From Anthoceros angustus (Eukaryota > Streptophyta > Anthocerotopsida > Anthocerotales > Anthocerotaceae): a stretch of DNA of 64,000 nt. The DNA is taken from NCBI GenBank assembly GCA_010909165.1, contig MU008178.1, positions 570,369-634,368 of the forward strand, read 5' to 3'. This document shows, in pieces, positions 1 to 11,678 of this stretch. The notes beneath the pieces are model-generated. The model had not been told where the DNA came from, ran no database searches, and saw only the letters and a list, made by a program, of their open reading frames with translations. The number at the start of each line of letters is the position of its first letter. Within the stretch, counting starts at the first letter, position 1. A program made the position numbers and the translations under genes.

Positions 1-2404
1 GTAGCCCTGTCCTCTAATGGGATGCAAGCACAGAATTACAAGAGCAACACCTCTAGATATCAGCTCTAGCCTCCAATAGTCCCGCCCTTAAATGGGGTAA
101 CCTCTAGCTAGCATGTACAACAAGGAGCCCCGTTTCAAAACTTGCACTCTTACTGAAAGTCAGCAAGAACACGAAAAGTTAAGAAGAACATTAAAAGCCA
201 TGTTGATTAGAATACCAAAAGCCAATGAGAATCTGAAGTACAGACAGAGGTCTCTACCTTCGCCGAAGGTAGGCACATTGATCTCCGTCAGGTACTCTAA
301 TCTCCGTTTTCCTCCTCACAACTTCACTTTAAGCACATTGGTATACTCGGTTCCCTCTTGGTTCCCAAGTCCTTGTATGCCCCCTTTAGGTTCCCAAATC
401 CTACATGCTCCTTTTAGGTTCATGCTCCTTTTAGGTTCCCAAGTTATATTCTCGAAAGAGTATAGTCCAAGTGCTAGGATATTTTCTTTAGAGCTCATAA
501 CATCTTTTATATAGGAAGGTTTACTTTATTTTAAGTAATTATTTAAATTAACATGTTTTTGTTAAACCTTAAGTTAAGTTTCACTACCTCTAACCACCTA
601 ATTTCTAACTTAGACTTAGGGATGTATCTCTCTTATGGCTTTTTTATATATTTATTTATTTAATCTTATTTTTAAACATTATATATAATTTTGTCTCAAT
701 TGGTAGTGTGCAGCACTAATTGGTTTTGAAAGTATTTTGTCAATGCCTTGCTATGATCACGTCATTAGTTCATGCTTTACTCTACCCAGATTTTGATAGA
801 TTTTTTGAGTAAATTAAACCAACTAAGCTCACAATAGCTATTGTGTAGTGTTCTTGGGTTTACAATTGTTTCTGTTGAGACACAAGGATAAAACACATCT
901 AGTATAAGATGTAGTGCCAATTTATCTTGGCCCATTTAGGCATCGACACAAAATACAATTCAGCAGCGAACAAGACTTTGCCCTCAACAATGCGGGCCTG
1001 AACAAATAAGGAGACCCCCAAGCCTTTTTGCCCATACTCTTCGAACAAAATAAGGAGAGTCCTAAGTTGTTTACCCACTAGATGCAAGAAAAGTATGAAT
1101 TACTTACACATTATGGTAGCCTTAGACTACATCTAAATTGTTATTAATTTATCATGGTGGCTTTACGTGCTTTCAACTCCAAAAATACCCAACTCACTCT
1201 AATTGAGCCTTTTGGCTCTTTTGTATGATTGTGCTTTATTTCTGTATACCATTTTTTTCAGGTTAAGGTACCTTATGCGGGAAAATGATGTATACACTTA
1301 TTGTATGATAATTTTTCATGTTAAGGTCTCCCTTTGTGGAAAAATAATTGAAAACGCTTGACCAATATATTTGGTTGAAAGCAGGAGAATCTTTAAATTA
1401 AACTCGAAAAACCTCTCAAAGAACAACGTCATTCTATGTGGATGTGTTGTTCGAATATGTGGAATCGAATTTGATCCATTGTGGGGTTAATTCATTGATT
1501 GAGAGATTGGGGGGTTGCTCGTAATTTAACATGTTATACATTACATAAGCCTACCTTGGTAATGGTGACTTCTCTTACCTCTGACTTCTCTTGTCAATTT
1601 GATATGCTTATGAACCGGGGTCATTTATCATGTATTGTCCACTCGTTTTGTTTTTCATAGTTCAATTGATTGTGAATTTAATTTAAAGTAGCTTCGTAAG
1701 GCTTTACAACAAATTGCCTTGATGGCTTTTTACAACACTCATAAGGCCGTACAGCAAGCAGCCTCGTAGGTTTTTTTACTGTAGGCGGCCCCGTGGGGCA
1801 TTGTACAAAAAGTGGCCCTACAGGGATTTTTACAAAAGATGGGCCTAGTAATCCCTCTACAATAGAGGATGGATAGTATCCCATCCCAGCAGTAATCTGT
1901 CTCAAGGGTACTTGATCGCGGAGTTCCAAGAGAAGAAGAAGAAGAAGAATGTGTAACTCTCCTAAGGACGGAATTCTGGCATGGTATTGATAAAAGACGG
2001 AGATACATAAAAGTCTTTGATATTCAATCGCTATTCTGAAGTTGACGTAAACACTAGTGGTGTGAAGTATATTCAAATATCTAGTTGGTTGAAAAACTGG
2101 GTATACTCTGTTTTGAACTCGCACATTTGTTTCAAGCATATTCCTGCAAGAGAAGAGAAGAAACATTGTAGTGAAGGTCGAGCTGTTGTGAACAAGTTGG
2201 GAAAAGCATTCCCGATATCTCCGCAGGCGACATAGAAGAAAAAAAAAGTGTTCTTAAGACTCAACATCCTTGTTGCATAATCTGCACATTGTAGTCGCCT
2301 TAATTGATCTTGAATACATCCATCTATCAGTTTCAATCTATCTGAGGTTGATGTTGGACACACGCTACATGTGACTCTCTAAAGGCGTTTTTGGTGCTCT
2401 CAAA

Positions 2405-2545
2405 GATTGATACATATGGCACACACTTATGCGCTTATGAGATTGATACATATGGCGCACACTTGTGTGCTTATGAGATTGTTACATATGGTGCACACTT
2501 GTGCGCTTATGAGATTATTACATATGGCGCACATGTGCGCTTATG
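2405..2545. repeat. 36-bp tandem repeat, four copies
   Basis: Four head-to-tail units start at 2405, 2441, 2477 and 2513. The first three are 36 bases and the last slightly shorter. Each begins GATTGATACATATGG and ends GCGCTTATGA with a few substitutions. Because 36 is divisible by 3, all three frames stay open and give repetitive peptides, but nothing suggests coding. Confidence 0.9.
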
Positions 2546-3176
2546 CTCACAAGGGAACAATACTTCAACATCTAATAGAGTGCAAATGATCCTAGGAATC
2601 CAATGGCTAGTCAAATTTTTTTATTCATCGATTGGACTATTTTAGCCCGCTAAAAGCTAGATTTGGCAAAGTATTATGCTTTTGCAAGATTTTTGATCTG
2701 TTTTAATTTGAACTAATCCACACTAGATTTGGATTGACCCAAAAATTTGCCCAAGTAGTCCGGATATACTTTCACAACATTCAATCCGATTTCAGATTCC
2801 AATAAAAGTCCAAGGCAACTCCAAAGTTTGTGCAAAAAATAGACTTAACTCAAAAGCTAGTGAGAAAAGAGATGGTTCCTAAAGCCCAATCCTTAGTGAT
2901 TCATATAGGGATGGGCAGTGTTGTGAAGTCTGTTTTCAATGCTTCGCCGTTGCCTCACTAATATATGTTTGTGTTGCCTTTAAGCCCGTGCCCTCGCACA
3001 GCCTCGACCATTTGGTGACAGCCCTCACGGTCAGCTGACGTGTCTATCTGATTCCTCCTCAATTGGATTGGTGAGGAGTGTTGTTGATGACAAGTGATGA
3101 GAAATGTCCGATCAAAAAAGTGTAAAAATAGGGTGAAAGGGGCAGCGGGCTGATGAACTACTTACCTACTTAGTTC

Positions 3177-3203
3177 CATAATAATAATAATAATAATAAT
3201 AAA
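3177..3203. repeat. AAT/ATA microsatellite
   Basis: About nine perfect copies of a trinucleotide AAT run just downstream of the minus-strand gene that ends at 3320. Confidence 0.9.
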
Positions 3204-3319
3204 ATCTCGTGCTCGGGTTTCCACGGGCTAAAACTGAACTCTTTTCGCTCTTCCCAAGACCGCTGAACCCACTCTTGCCGTCATTGCGTTGTCAACCTCC
3301 TCCAAACACAAAAAAGAGG

Positions 3320-6300
3320 CTAAAGGTACTCCCATTCAAGCTCTCCTTCCACCGAGGCAGAGTCCTGAACCTTATCCTCCTTGGACTCTGTTTCCTCCAA
3401 TGCCACAGCAGGCTCCGCAGCCGTTTCTGCTCCCTGCAACTTTGTTCCACATTGCAGTTCAGTCTGATCTGTGACCAAGGACTTTGGAACTTCATCACTT
3501 GTCACGGATTGCTCCTTCAGCACATCACCCTCCCCAGCCGTTGACACAACAATATCCGGTTCTCCTGCACATGCAAGTCTGCCTCTAATAAGTGCAGCCC
3601 TCATTAGGATCATGCTCCTCTCCTCGTCTTCTTCAGGTGATATACCTGTATCTCCTCCATTAGCATTTGGACTTCCGCTTCCACCTGACTCCTCACATGA
3701 GGCAGGTGAACTGCTGGCCATAACAAATCCAGGGTATTCTACACACAACCTGAATTCATCATCATCGTCACTGGGACTGATTCCTTCCGTGCTACCAACC
3801 GATTTCCTTATTTGCCTGGCCTTGATAAGGGCTGCCCTGACTTGATTTCTTTGGAATTCTTCTACGCTTTCTACCATTTCTACACAGTGAAACTCAGGAT
3901 TAGTACGTACCTATGTCACTGTATACGGCTGTCACACACTGTTAAGCTAAGAGATTACAATACTTCAAAGAAGGCATTGTCATATGTTTCCTGGAAGTAC
4001 CTGACAATGATCCTTGGCCATTTCTTGATTTCAAAGCTGCCAACTCTAGCTTGACCCGGTCAGCTTCCTGAGCTGCAAGTGCAGCTTCTTCCCGTGCCTC
4101 ATTCAACATAACCCTGTACAAATGCATAGCACCTTTGTTCTCTTCCCTTTCAATATCCAGCTCATCTTGGAGGCTTTCTATCAGCAATTCGGCCTGTCGA
4201 AGCTTTGCAAGCTGTTCTTCGCCTGTGCGAGCCATGAATATTGCACTTTTACGAGCCTGAAAGCTCAACAGATTTATTTCTGCCTCCTTTGCTTCTAGCT
4301 CGCACTCCTTAGCCTCTAAATCGTGCTCCAGATTAATCAGAACGGCATGCCTGTTGGCCTCACAGTTCAAATCTCCTGGTGCCTCATGTGTCTGCTGAAC
4401 TGTATACCCATGTGAGCCCGCTTTCGGTATTTCGTTACATGTCACATTTGGCAGGCTCGTAACAAGTAGTGATGAAGGGACGGTTACCAGAGCCTGGGCT
4501 AAGACACTATCAGAGGTCCCCAAATCCAATTGACTTACCGTTGACCCACTCAGGAGCACAGCTGCCCCTGCGGATTCCAGGTCATCTGTTATGCCTCCTG
4601 TTGCAGCACAGGTCTCTGTAGAGCGCGAGCTTTCAGCCTCCGCAACCTGAGCAGACTTCAAGAGAAATACACAGGTCAGACCACAACTCCATACCACAAG
4701 TATCAGCATCAGCAAACAATCCTAGTTGTGCAGCCAGTCAGCTGTTACCATTTTCAACGGAGAAGACACTGGTGGGCTGTTGTGGGCTCCAAGACCACTA
4801 TATGCACTCTGCCTCACCATCCCGCTGGCTGACAACCTCAGAAGGAAGCACTCAGATATGTTCCGAACTGCATTTTCAAGTGATACTATCTGCTTTTTCA
4901 TCATTGGATTAGCCGAGGTGGACTGACAGGCAAGCAGAGCACTTGAGAGGTTCTCCAAACTATGTGCAAGAGTGCCAAATCCTACAAGGGTATCTTGCTC
5001 CCCTTTAAAGTCTTCTGGGTTGATGGAAGTCGCAGGCAAGCCACCAGAGCTAATGGGAGGAGTGGAAGGAAAGAGGCCGCTACCATCTGCTTTGTCGGTA
5101 CTCAACAGCTTGACAGTCGAAGGGACAGAGACAGTGGAAGAGTCAACATTGGGATTCAATGTCAAAGAGGTGCTTCCATCTGAAGTCTCAGGTAAAGAAG
5201 CCCCTGTTTGATCCCAGGTTGAAGATGCCAATGGAGCTACGGACCGAGATTCAGCTGTCATCCAATGAGAGGGTGCATATGGATCATAGATATATTCATG
5301 CGAAGAAGCTTGCACCGAAGGTTCTTCCTTATCTTCAGCTTGACTGAGTGTTGCTGGCGCCAGTAAGTCACCATTCTCAGTTCCATGAGGAATCTGAAGA
5401 GCAGCAAAGCAAAAGCCCCCTGCTTCTGAGCGACCTTTCCAGACCTTGTCATTCTCATGATGATCTTGTGCGGTGTTATAATCCTGCCATGACTGGGTGC
5501 CTGATTCACTAACGTCAAAACTGAGAGGTGCAGGATACGGCTCTTCACACGCTTGAGACGTGACTGAAATGGACCCAGCAATTCCAATCTCCGGTGTCCT
5601 GGTTTCATTACTTCCCTGTAAGTCCTGTCCGGTTGACCTGGTAAGAGTACTTCGTGGGGTACCACGAAGTATCGTCTTCATACTGGTCCACTGAGGTGGA
5701 ACAGCTACTTTGCGAGAGAAGCTGCTATACTCTGCCTGGAAAGCATTGTTGCCTTGTGACCCTGTAGTCTCATCAGCGCTGCCTAATACTGGATTATACT
5801 CCAGGTACGCTACAGGTGACTCATAGCCCTCCAGACCATGTGTGTACCTCTTGTCAATTGCATCTGCATGTTGTCCGGCTGAAGGATAAGGCAAGCTCGC
5901 TGAGGCATCTTTCGATGGATCATTCTCCACTCTACTTGCCGTACTGCAAGTGACACCTACTTTTGATGACACCTCCTTCGTTGCCTGAGTCAAGAACTTT
6001 TCTTTTCCCTCGGGGGATAAGGATCTTAACTTGTCATCCTTCGCATTCCAACCTTTTTTCTTCAAGCCCACAAAATCCGACCCAGCATCATATTTCTTCA
6101 CTGGCACAGTCCCTGAATCACTACAACCAACAGGCCTTGCTGCTCCATTCACTGCACATGGCGCTGGCTTGTACGGTTCAAAAGCTCTGCCGGAGTATTC
6201 ATGAGATTTTCTCATAAACACTTCAGAAGCAGACACCTCTAAATGAGAATCTTGCGTGCAAAATGGAGAAAACCTGTTGGGAGGCGTATCTGAGACAGTA

Positions 6301-7497
6301 ACTGGTGGTTTTTCTGTTATGTTTCTGTCTGAAGAGCTTGCAAACATCTCCGCAAATACAGATGCTGCCCGCTTCAGAGAGGTGTTCTGATGCTCCTCGC
6401 CCTGTGGAACTGCAGCCCGAAAGCTATCCTGCTTATAAACTGGCTCGGAATGATATTCAGAAGCACCATAAGCGGGGTTCCCTGGATCCATTGGATTACC
6501 ATGTTGCCTTGTCACTGCACACCAGTAGAAGCAGCGGTACGATATAACATACCAACAAGCAGAGAACAAAGCACACAGAAGCACATGGGAACCTAACCTG
6601 AGTGGACCACGTGACTGAAAAGGGACAACAAAATTTAAGACAGCCAGAGGAGAGTACAAGGCACTGACCAAACGAATTTTGACGTCGCCCCTGCTCTTCT
6701 GCACCATCCCATGTTGACTTCCAGCGACGTTCTTCCTGGCTATCATTGCTTCCTACCTCAGCATGAGCAAACTGTGAAGTTCCTCCTGCAGTAGGCTTGG
6801 TAGTCCCAAGTTTCTCAGTATACTCGGGAGAGTTCAGTATCGCACCAGGGAAAGGAGACCAATAAGATGGGTCTGGAGGTGGGATATCCATGGACATAAA
6901 AGCAGATCTGTGGAAAGGTCCCCAGACGTATCCATTCGAAATATCCATGCTGCTTTGTGGTTCACTTCCAGCTGACGACAGTGTCGGATTTGAATAGGAG
7001 GTGGAAAGGAACCGATCAGGCCCATCATGCAAACCAGGGGGTATGAGCCCCGGCAGACCATATAGTTCATTGGAACTGCCTGGAGAGGCCGTGAACAGAG
7101 GTGGTGGAGGATAAGTTTCATTGGAGAAAGCTGGACGTACTGGGAACGGGATCAGAGGGAATGGCAGTGCACTGGAAGGTAGCAGAGTGTCGGCTGAAAT
7201 AGACAAAGGTGGAGATTCCACGGTGCTCGCAAAGCAGGAAAGAGGAGAATTAAGTTGCTGGAGAGAAGAATTTGCAGGCATGGGCAGGTCGGGCGGAGCA
7301 AACGGATCGGTAGCAGGGAAACGGTCGGAACTAGAAGACGGCATCCCAAAAAACGGCGGAAGCGAAGAATAGTAGGAACTTGGTGGTGCACCGGAGGACG
7401 ACATCAAGGGTACCCGGTGAGCCCGTGTAGTGCAATGGGACTGATGCTTGTTGTCGCGTCCACCCAACCACGGTTGGTGGGGTCCGTAGGTAGGCAT
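3320..7497 (-). CDS. Unrecognised 1,266-aa low-complexity/coiled-coil protein, 4 exons
   Basis: Proposed coding exons, 5' to 3' on the minus strand, are 7497-6669, 6514-4749, 4646-4001 and 3879-3320. All three introns are GT-AG with matching phases (1, 0, 1). The sum is 3,801 bases, exactly 1,267 codons with a TAG stop. The N-terminal third is rich in Pro and Ser, the middle is Ser/Thr-rich and probably disordered, and the C-terminal part has a charged heptad-like stretch (for example KECELEAKEAEINLL and LIESLQDELDIEREENKG) typical of a coiled coil. The tail carries two related short motifs, RAALIKARQIRKS and RAALIRGRLACAG, flanking acidic runs. A further upstream intron with acceptor near 7555 probably lies in the 5' UTR. 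An alternative start is Met at codon 32. I do not recognise the family and assign no function. A scaffold-like role is only suggested by the composition. Confidence 0.75.
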
Positions 7498-8276
7498 TTA
7501 CGGCAGCCTGGATCTGCGCATCAGAGCACGCGCCCCGAAACCCATATCTGCAAATCAAAACGGAAACGACAGTAAGCGAGGAAATGAAGGGCGGAAGCAC
7601 ACATACGGAGACGCAAGACACAATCTAGCTGAATTGCGGAGCACTTGGCCTTCCAGGAGCCTTCACCGAAACACACTACTTCCGCACCAGCAAACACTGA
7701 AGACCCCAGGAATTACAGCCCAACAAATTGCGTTGCACTAACACGCAAGCTCATGCGATGAGTGTTAAATTGCTGACGGCAACAAATTTTTGCCTCGGAC
7801 ATTTCTCTCCTACCAAATATAGTAGGGGCGGACAAAGAACGAAGCCTACCACAAATGGCACCGGCGAAGAGAATGGAGAAGGCAGCAGCTCCCGCTGCTG
7901 CCTTCTTCGTACAGGAATGGAGGCTGTGGTTTGAAGCGTCACGCCTTCCCGCTTCAGTAAAGGAAACCTTCCCGTATGGACACATGGAAAGGACCCAGAG
8001 CATTGCGGGCCGCAGGAATTAACGTCTGGAAAAAAATTCCAAAAAAACAGAATCCTCCCTCACTGGGGCCCGGGAGTGAGACCTCGACAGCCGTGCGCCA
8101 GAAACCGGAAAACTAAACCCTAAACCCAGGTACCCGGGAAGGGATGGAAGGTTGCAGGACGAACACTGAGATCACACCCCCATCCCATCCAGGGCTGTTC
8201 TAACAAAGTACGTCCTATTAAAACGTGGGGCGTGAAAGTGTGTTCTGGTTCAATTAATTCAGGTTTCCTAAGCAGT
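7498..8276. promoter_or_regulatory. Upstream region of the coiled-coil gene, with a telo-box
   Basis: This spacer lies between the 3' end of the beta-carotene hydroxylase gene and the start of the minus-strand coiled-coil gene. It contains two consecutive CTAAACC-type units at 8113-8127 (CTAAACCCTAAACCC), matching the plant telo-box often found in promoters of growth-related genes. No open frame is convincing. The acceptor-like sequence near 7555 suggests that part of it is an untranslated first exon and intron. Confidence 0.45.
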
Positions 8277-9855
8277 CTAATCCGTGTCTCGCTTGAAGCT
8301 TTGCGTTCTAACCTTGAACAGACGTTGCAGCTCAGCCGATCCCCCTACTTCCTCCAGCTCCTGCCCGCAGTGGAGGTGATAGAGATGGAAGACATGATGG
8401 TTAGAATGGTTCCACTACCTCGGACGGTGAACAGACCGTAAGCCACTAAGATGGTCACATTACCTTGGGGCCGAGGAACAGACCGTAAGGGACTCCCTGG
8501 AAGAGATCTGCGTGATGCAGCTGATGAGGTGAAAAGCAACACTGGATTAGCATGTGTGACGAGATACGGGAGGTAAGTTAGAGGCTGGGAGCATTTCTAC
8601 CTGGTGGGCTGCCGCCACCCTTTGCAGGTAAGGAACATCAGCGATGGGTCCGACAGGGAAACGACGGTGCACAAGTCCATCGTGCACGAACATGTATGCC
8701 ATGCCGAACATGCTGATACCCAGTCCCTGGAAAGGAAGTGGTTCGCTCGTCAGAAGCTTGAAATAGCAGCAGCAGCAGCAGCAGCAGAGCAGAGAGGTGT
8801 GGGCATGCACTTACTGCTCCGAAACACAGGCCAGGGACAAGCCCGACGTTGAAGAAGCCGTATGCCATCAAAGCGATTGCAGGAAGAGCATTGATGATGG
8901 CGAACACGTCGTTCAGTTCGAAGGGCCCGTCACGAGGCCGGTGGTGCGACTGACACATGTGACAGCATCCTTGATCACAACCTTGTCGTCCAAGGCAGCA
9001 GCAGATTAGCAATTGCGTACGGCTGCTGCACTGACCTCATGCATGTTCCACAGAGAGGCATGCCACAAGGCCCTGTGTGCCCAGCGTGCCCAAAACTCCA
9101 TCCCCACCTGCAAACAGTAGTTTCCCTCCCTGTTGAGACATGAACGGAATTCACTACACCGTCGTAGTGAAAAAATCGACGATAGCGGGACATGGGGCTT
9201 ACTGCAGAACCAACTGCAAGGGAAAATGTGCCAAACATCTCCAGGTATGGAACCTCTGCCGTTTCCTGGTTCCGAACAGTGAACACCATGTCAGCTGCAC
9301 CTGATGCTGCTGCTGGAGATGCATAATGTAACACACGGACAAGTACACGCATACTACCTGCATCTGCCAGAAGAATCGATAGTAGACTGCAGCCGCAGCA
9401 AGTGTGGTGAACCCCACGCTGGAAGCAATGGCAGCCGAGAGGTACATCGAGCGCGCTGCTTTCCTCCTCTCTGCCCTGTCCGTCGTGATTCTTGCATCAT
9501 CCTCCCAGGAAGGATCGTCCTCGGCTTCTACAGCAGATGCAGATGCAGATGCAGCAGGCTGCAACGCTCCTCCTTCCTCCTCACCCTGAGAGGTCGAGGG
9601 CAGCCCAATCCCGTCCTTGCTGCCCGCGCCCATTCTCCTGGAGACGCGAGGCTTGGGCCAAACACGGGCCCGGCCAAGCCTGGTTTCACCCCCTATCCAT
9701 CCCGCCCGTGTGAACACCCGAACCCGAACTCGAGATCGGCCAGTCCAAGCCTGCCTCTCCCCGACACCGGCCTTCCACCGGGCTGCTCCATGTCCTGCCG
9801 CTTGTCTGCACACTCCTTCCATGGCACAAGCCGCAGGCGGCGGAATCAGGCTCAT
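8277..9855 (-). CDS. Beta-carotene 3-hydroxylase (non-heme di-iron), 7 exons
   Basis: Exons on the minus strand are 9855-9358, 9265-9203, 9107-9036, 8949-8815, 8726-8601, 8520-8464 and 8360-8277. Every intron is GT-AG and phase 0, and the total of 1,035 bases encodes 344 residues. The enzyme hydroxylates the beta-rings of carotenes to make beta-cryptoxanthin and zeaxanthin in plastid membranes. All four histidine clusters of the family are present: HRALWH at 198-203, HESHH at 210-214, HDGLVH at 271-276 and HQLHH at 297-301. Hydrophobic segments fit a membrane protein. The first 100 or so residues are rich in Arg, Ala and Ser and read as a plastid transit peptide. Met at codon 12 is an alternative start. 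The C-terminal tail after the VPYGLFLGPKELEEVGG block is short. It lies head-to-head with the PEPC gene, 1.8 kb away. Confidence 0.93.
8765..8787. repeat. CAG/CTG microsatellite in an intron
   Basis: Seven to eight consecutive AGC triplets sit inside the fourth intron (8727-8814) of the beta-carotene hydroxylase gene, close to the exon 5 acceptor on the minus strand, where they form part of the CTG-rich tract before the splice site. Confidence 0.9.
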
Positions 9856-11678
9856 TCACCCCCCGGGGAAGACGGTGCGGGGATCGATGCCCACCCCTCG
9901 CATGCTCCACATGCCCAATTCCCCGGCAGCAAAGCTCGTAGTTGGTGCTGCAGCAGAAGGCATGGCTGCCGGGAGAGGCGGTGTCCGCAATCTGGAGGGC
10001 GTCGCGGCCATCCCATGTCCTGCACTCTGCGATTGGGCAGCATGCCACAGGCAAGTGCGTAGGCCAATGCGGGCGACCTCCACCTCCTCCATCGTCATCG
10101 TGTCCCATCCTCCGCTGCCGGTCGCCGGTCGCGGGTGACCGCCTCAGCCCTTCCACCTCTGGCAGGCATGTCGCACAGGTGGAAGGGCTGTAGGCGGTCA
10201 CCCGCGACCGGTGACCGGCAGCGGGCAATGTAACAATTCACAATGTAGCGCAGTGTTTCGCAACGTAACAAGTGACAACTTGGAGGTTGCAGGAACGCAT
10301 GAAGGAAGAAGGCGAAGTGATTTGACGAGCACCACAAATCCGTAAAATCTCCCACGTGTCACCAGCTTGTGGACTTGGCAGAGGGGCGCCTGAGGCGACA
10401 AGAAGGCAAGAGCAACGAACACCGTACCGCATTCGCTGCTATTCCGGATATTCCCAGACCACGCTCGCATTGGCGGCAGCGGCCGGGTTACAGTAACTGC
10501 CGAGTTCTGACTGTTGGTGTGTCGTGTCGTGAAACTGGGAAGAGCTTGATGCCCGGGAACGGCCAGTCCACTTGGGAGCTGCCGAGAAACCGGCCAGATG
10601 TTGGTGGGAGAGGCTGAAATCTCCTGCATGCTTGCAACCGGCTGATGCGACAGTGCTCTGCCGTTGCACCCTGCAGGTGCGAAGCGAGGTTGGCGGGATT
10701 GGCGGAATTGTGACGCCTTCACTCCTGCATTTCGGGACAGAGAGGAGCTCATTTTGTTTTCGTGCTGGCCACACGCTGGCAGCCGACGGTGGAAGCGCTC
10801 TGTGAATGCATTTCTTGTTGTTTCCAAACAGGTGAGCGGGGATTTGTATCTTACCACCCTGACCTGCAACAGTGTGCGAATCCTGGCTCCTGTGCCACTT
10901 CTTCCAATTGTTCGATAACTCCACGACCTAGTGCGGGATTGGCGATGTTTGAAGCCGGTGGCGTTTGCCATTTCACGGCCGTCGTTTTATTGTCTCCAGC
11001 ACAGTTGACTGAACAGGGACGGGTCCATACTTTGTTTCAGCTGAGAGTAACGCCTTTCTCTGTCGCTTCTCAGACACACGCTTCCCAGTGACAGTCGTAG
11101 GATGGTGTTGCCTGAACAGTCGTGACTTTATTCCTTGATTGTAAACTCTCCGGGTTCCACTTGCGCGCGATAGTTGGGGCAGCGAAGACTTCTTGCGGCG
11201 TCGATATGGATCAGGCCTGTGCAGCTTGCGCGACCGCATGCAGGTTCAATTCTGCGATTTTTTGCTATTTCCCTACGTCGCCCCTCTATGAACACTTCAT
11301 GCATTGTTCTGCTGAGCTCAAACCTTGAATGAAGTTCCTTTGTGTATTCACGTACCTGACGAACGCATTCCTCGCTGGCTGCGGTTTTTTCTCTTACAGG
11401 AAAAGTCTGCAGTCCACATTCTTGCCAGTCGATCAAGGATTGCGAGAACTCTCTACGGTGAGAAGCAATCTATTAACACGTACCAGGCACTGAGAAGCGT
11501 ACCATTTTAGGGCCATACCTTCTCCTCTTGCAGAATGCCAGAGTTACGTGCTGACTCAAGCTTATGCTCTTGGCCTGCTGGTGATGAGCAGACTATGGTT
11601 GGCATGGTATGGCATTGCTTGGCGAGCTGGTCTTGCAAAGATACTGAGTGTTCAATATAATCCGTGCAGGTGGATCGG
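9856..11678. promoter_or_regulatory. Shared upstream region of beta-carotene hydroxylase and PEPC
   Basis: This 1.8-kb GC-rich spacer separates two divergently transcribed genes. Overlapping open frames on both strands (up to about 250 codons) are rich in Pro, Arg, Cys and Ser and look like by-products of GC bias. It contains the hairpin at 10112-10224. Exon-like pieces with good splice signals (acceptors near 11400 and 11534, donors near 11459 and 11580) may be untranslated 5' exons of the PEPC gene, but I could not link them in frame. Confidence 0.5.
10112..10224. repeat. Near-perfect inverted repeat, 47-bp arms
   Basis: The left arm (10112-10158) and the reverse complement of the right arm (10177-10224) agree over 47 positions except for one substitution and one single-base indel. 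The loop is 18 bases. The arms begin CCGCTGCCGGTC and end CAGCCCTTCCACCT next to the loop. I see no clear target-site duplication or known transposon terminus. Confidence 0.92.

Larger units (their letters stand above)
1..3319. other. AT-rich gene-poor region
   Basis: No open frame here looks like a gene: all are under about 160 codons, lack recognisable motifs and overlap one another on both strands. The DNA is AT-rich to about 1.7 kb, with runs such as TTATATATTTATTTATTT near 640, and becomes mixed afterwards. It holds the short repeats listed separately and a degenerate block at 1690-1850 in which a TTTTTACA-like word recurs. The 3.0-3.3 kb part is probably downstream flank of the minus-strand gene that ends at 3320. 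Confidence 0.6.

Noticed and set aside
1900-2000. Weak similarity to 24840-24910 (AAGAAGAAG then CTAAGGACGGA-like words)
   Set aside because: Too short and purine-rich; no longer alignment could be made, so no repeat family is claimed.
9304-10971. Several 170-260-codon frames on both strands
   Set aside because: They overlap each other and the hydroxylase first exon, are Pro/Arg/Cys/Ser-rich and lack motifs, as expected from GC-rich DNA with few stops.
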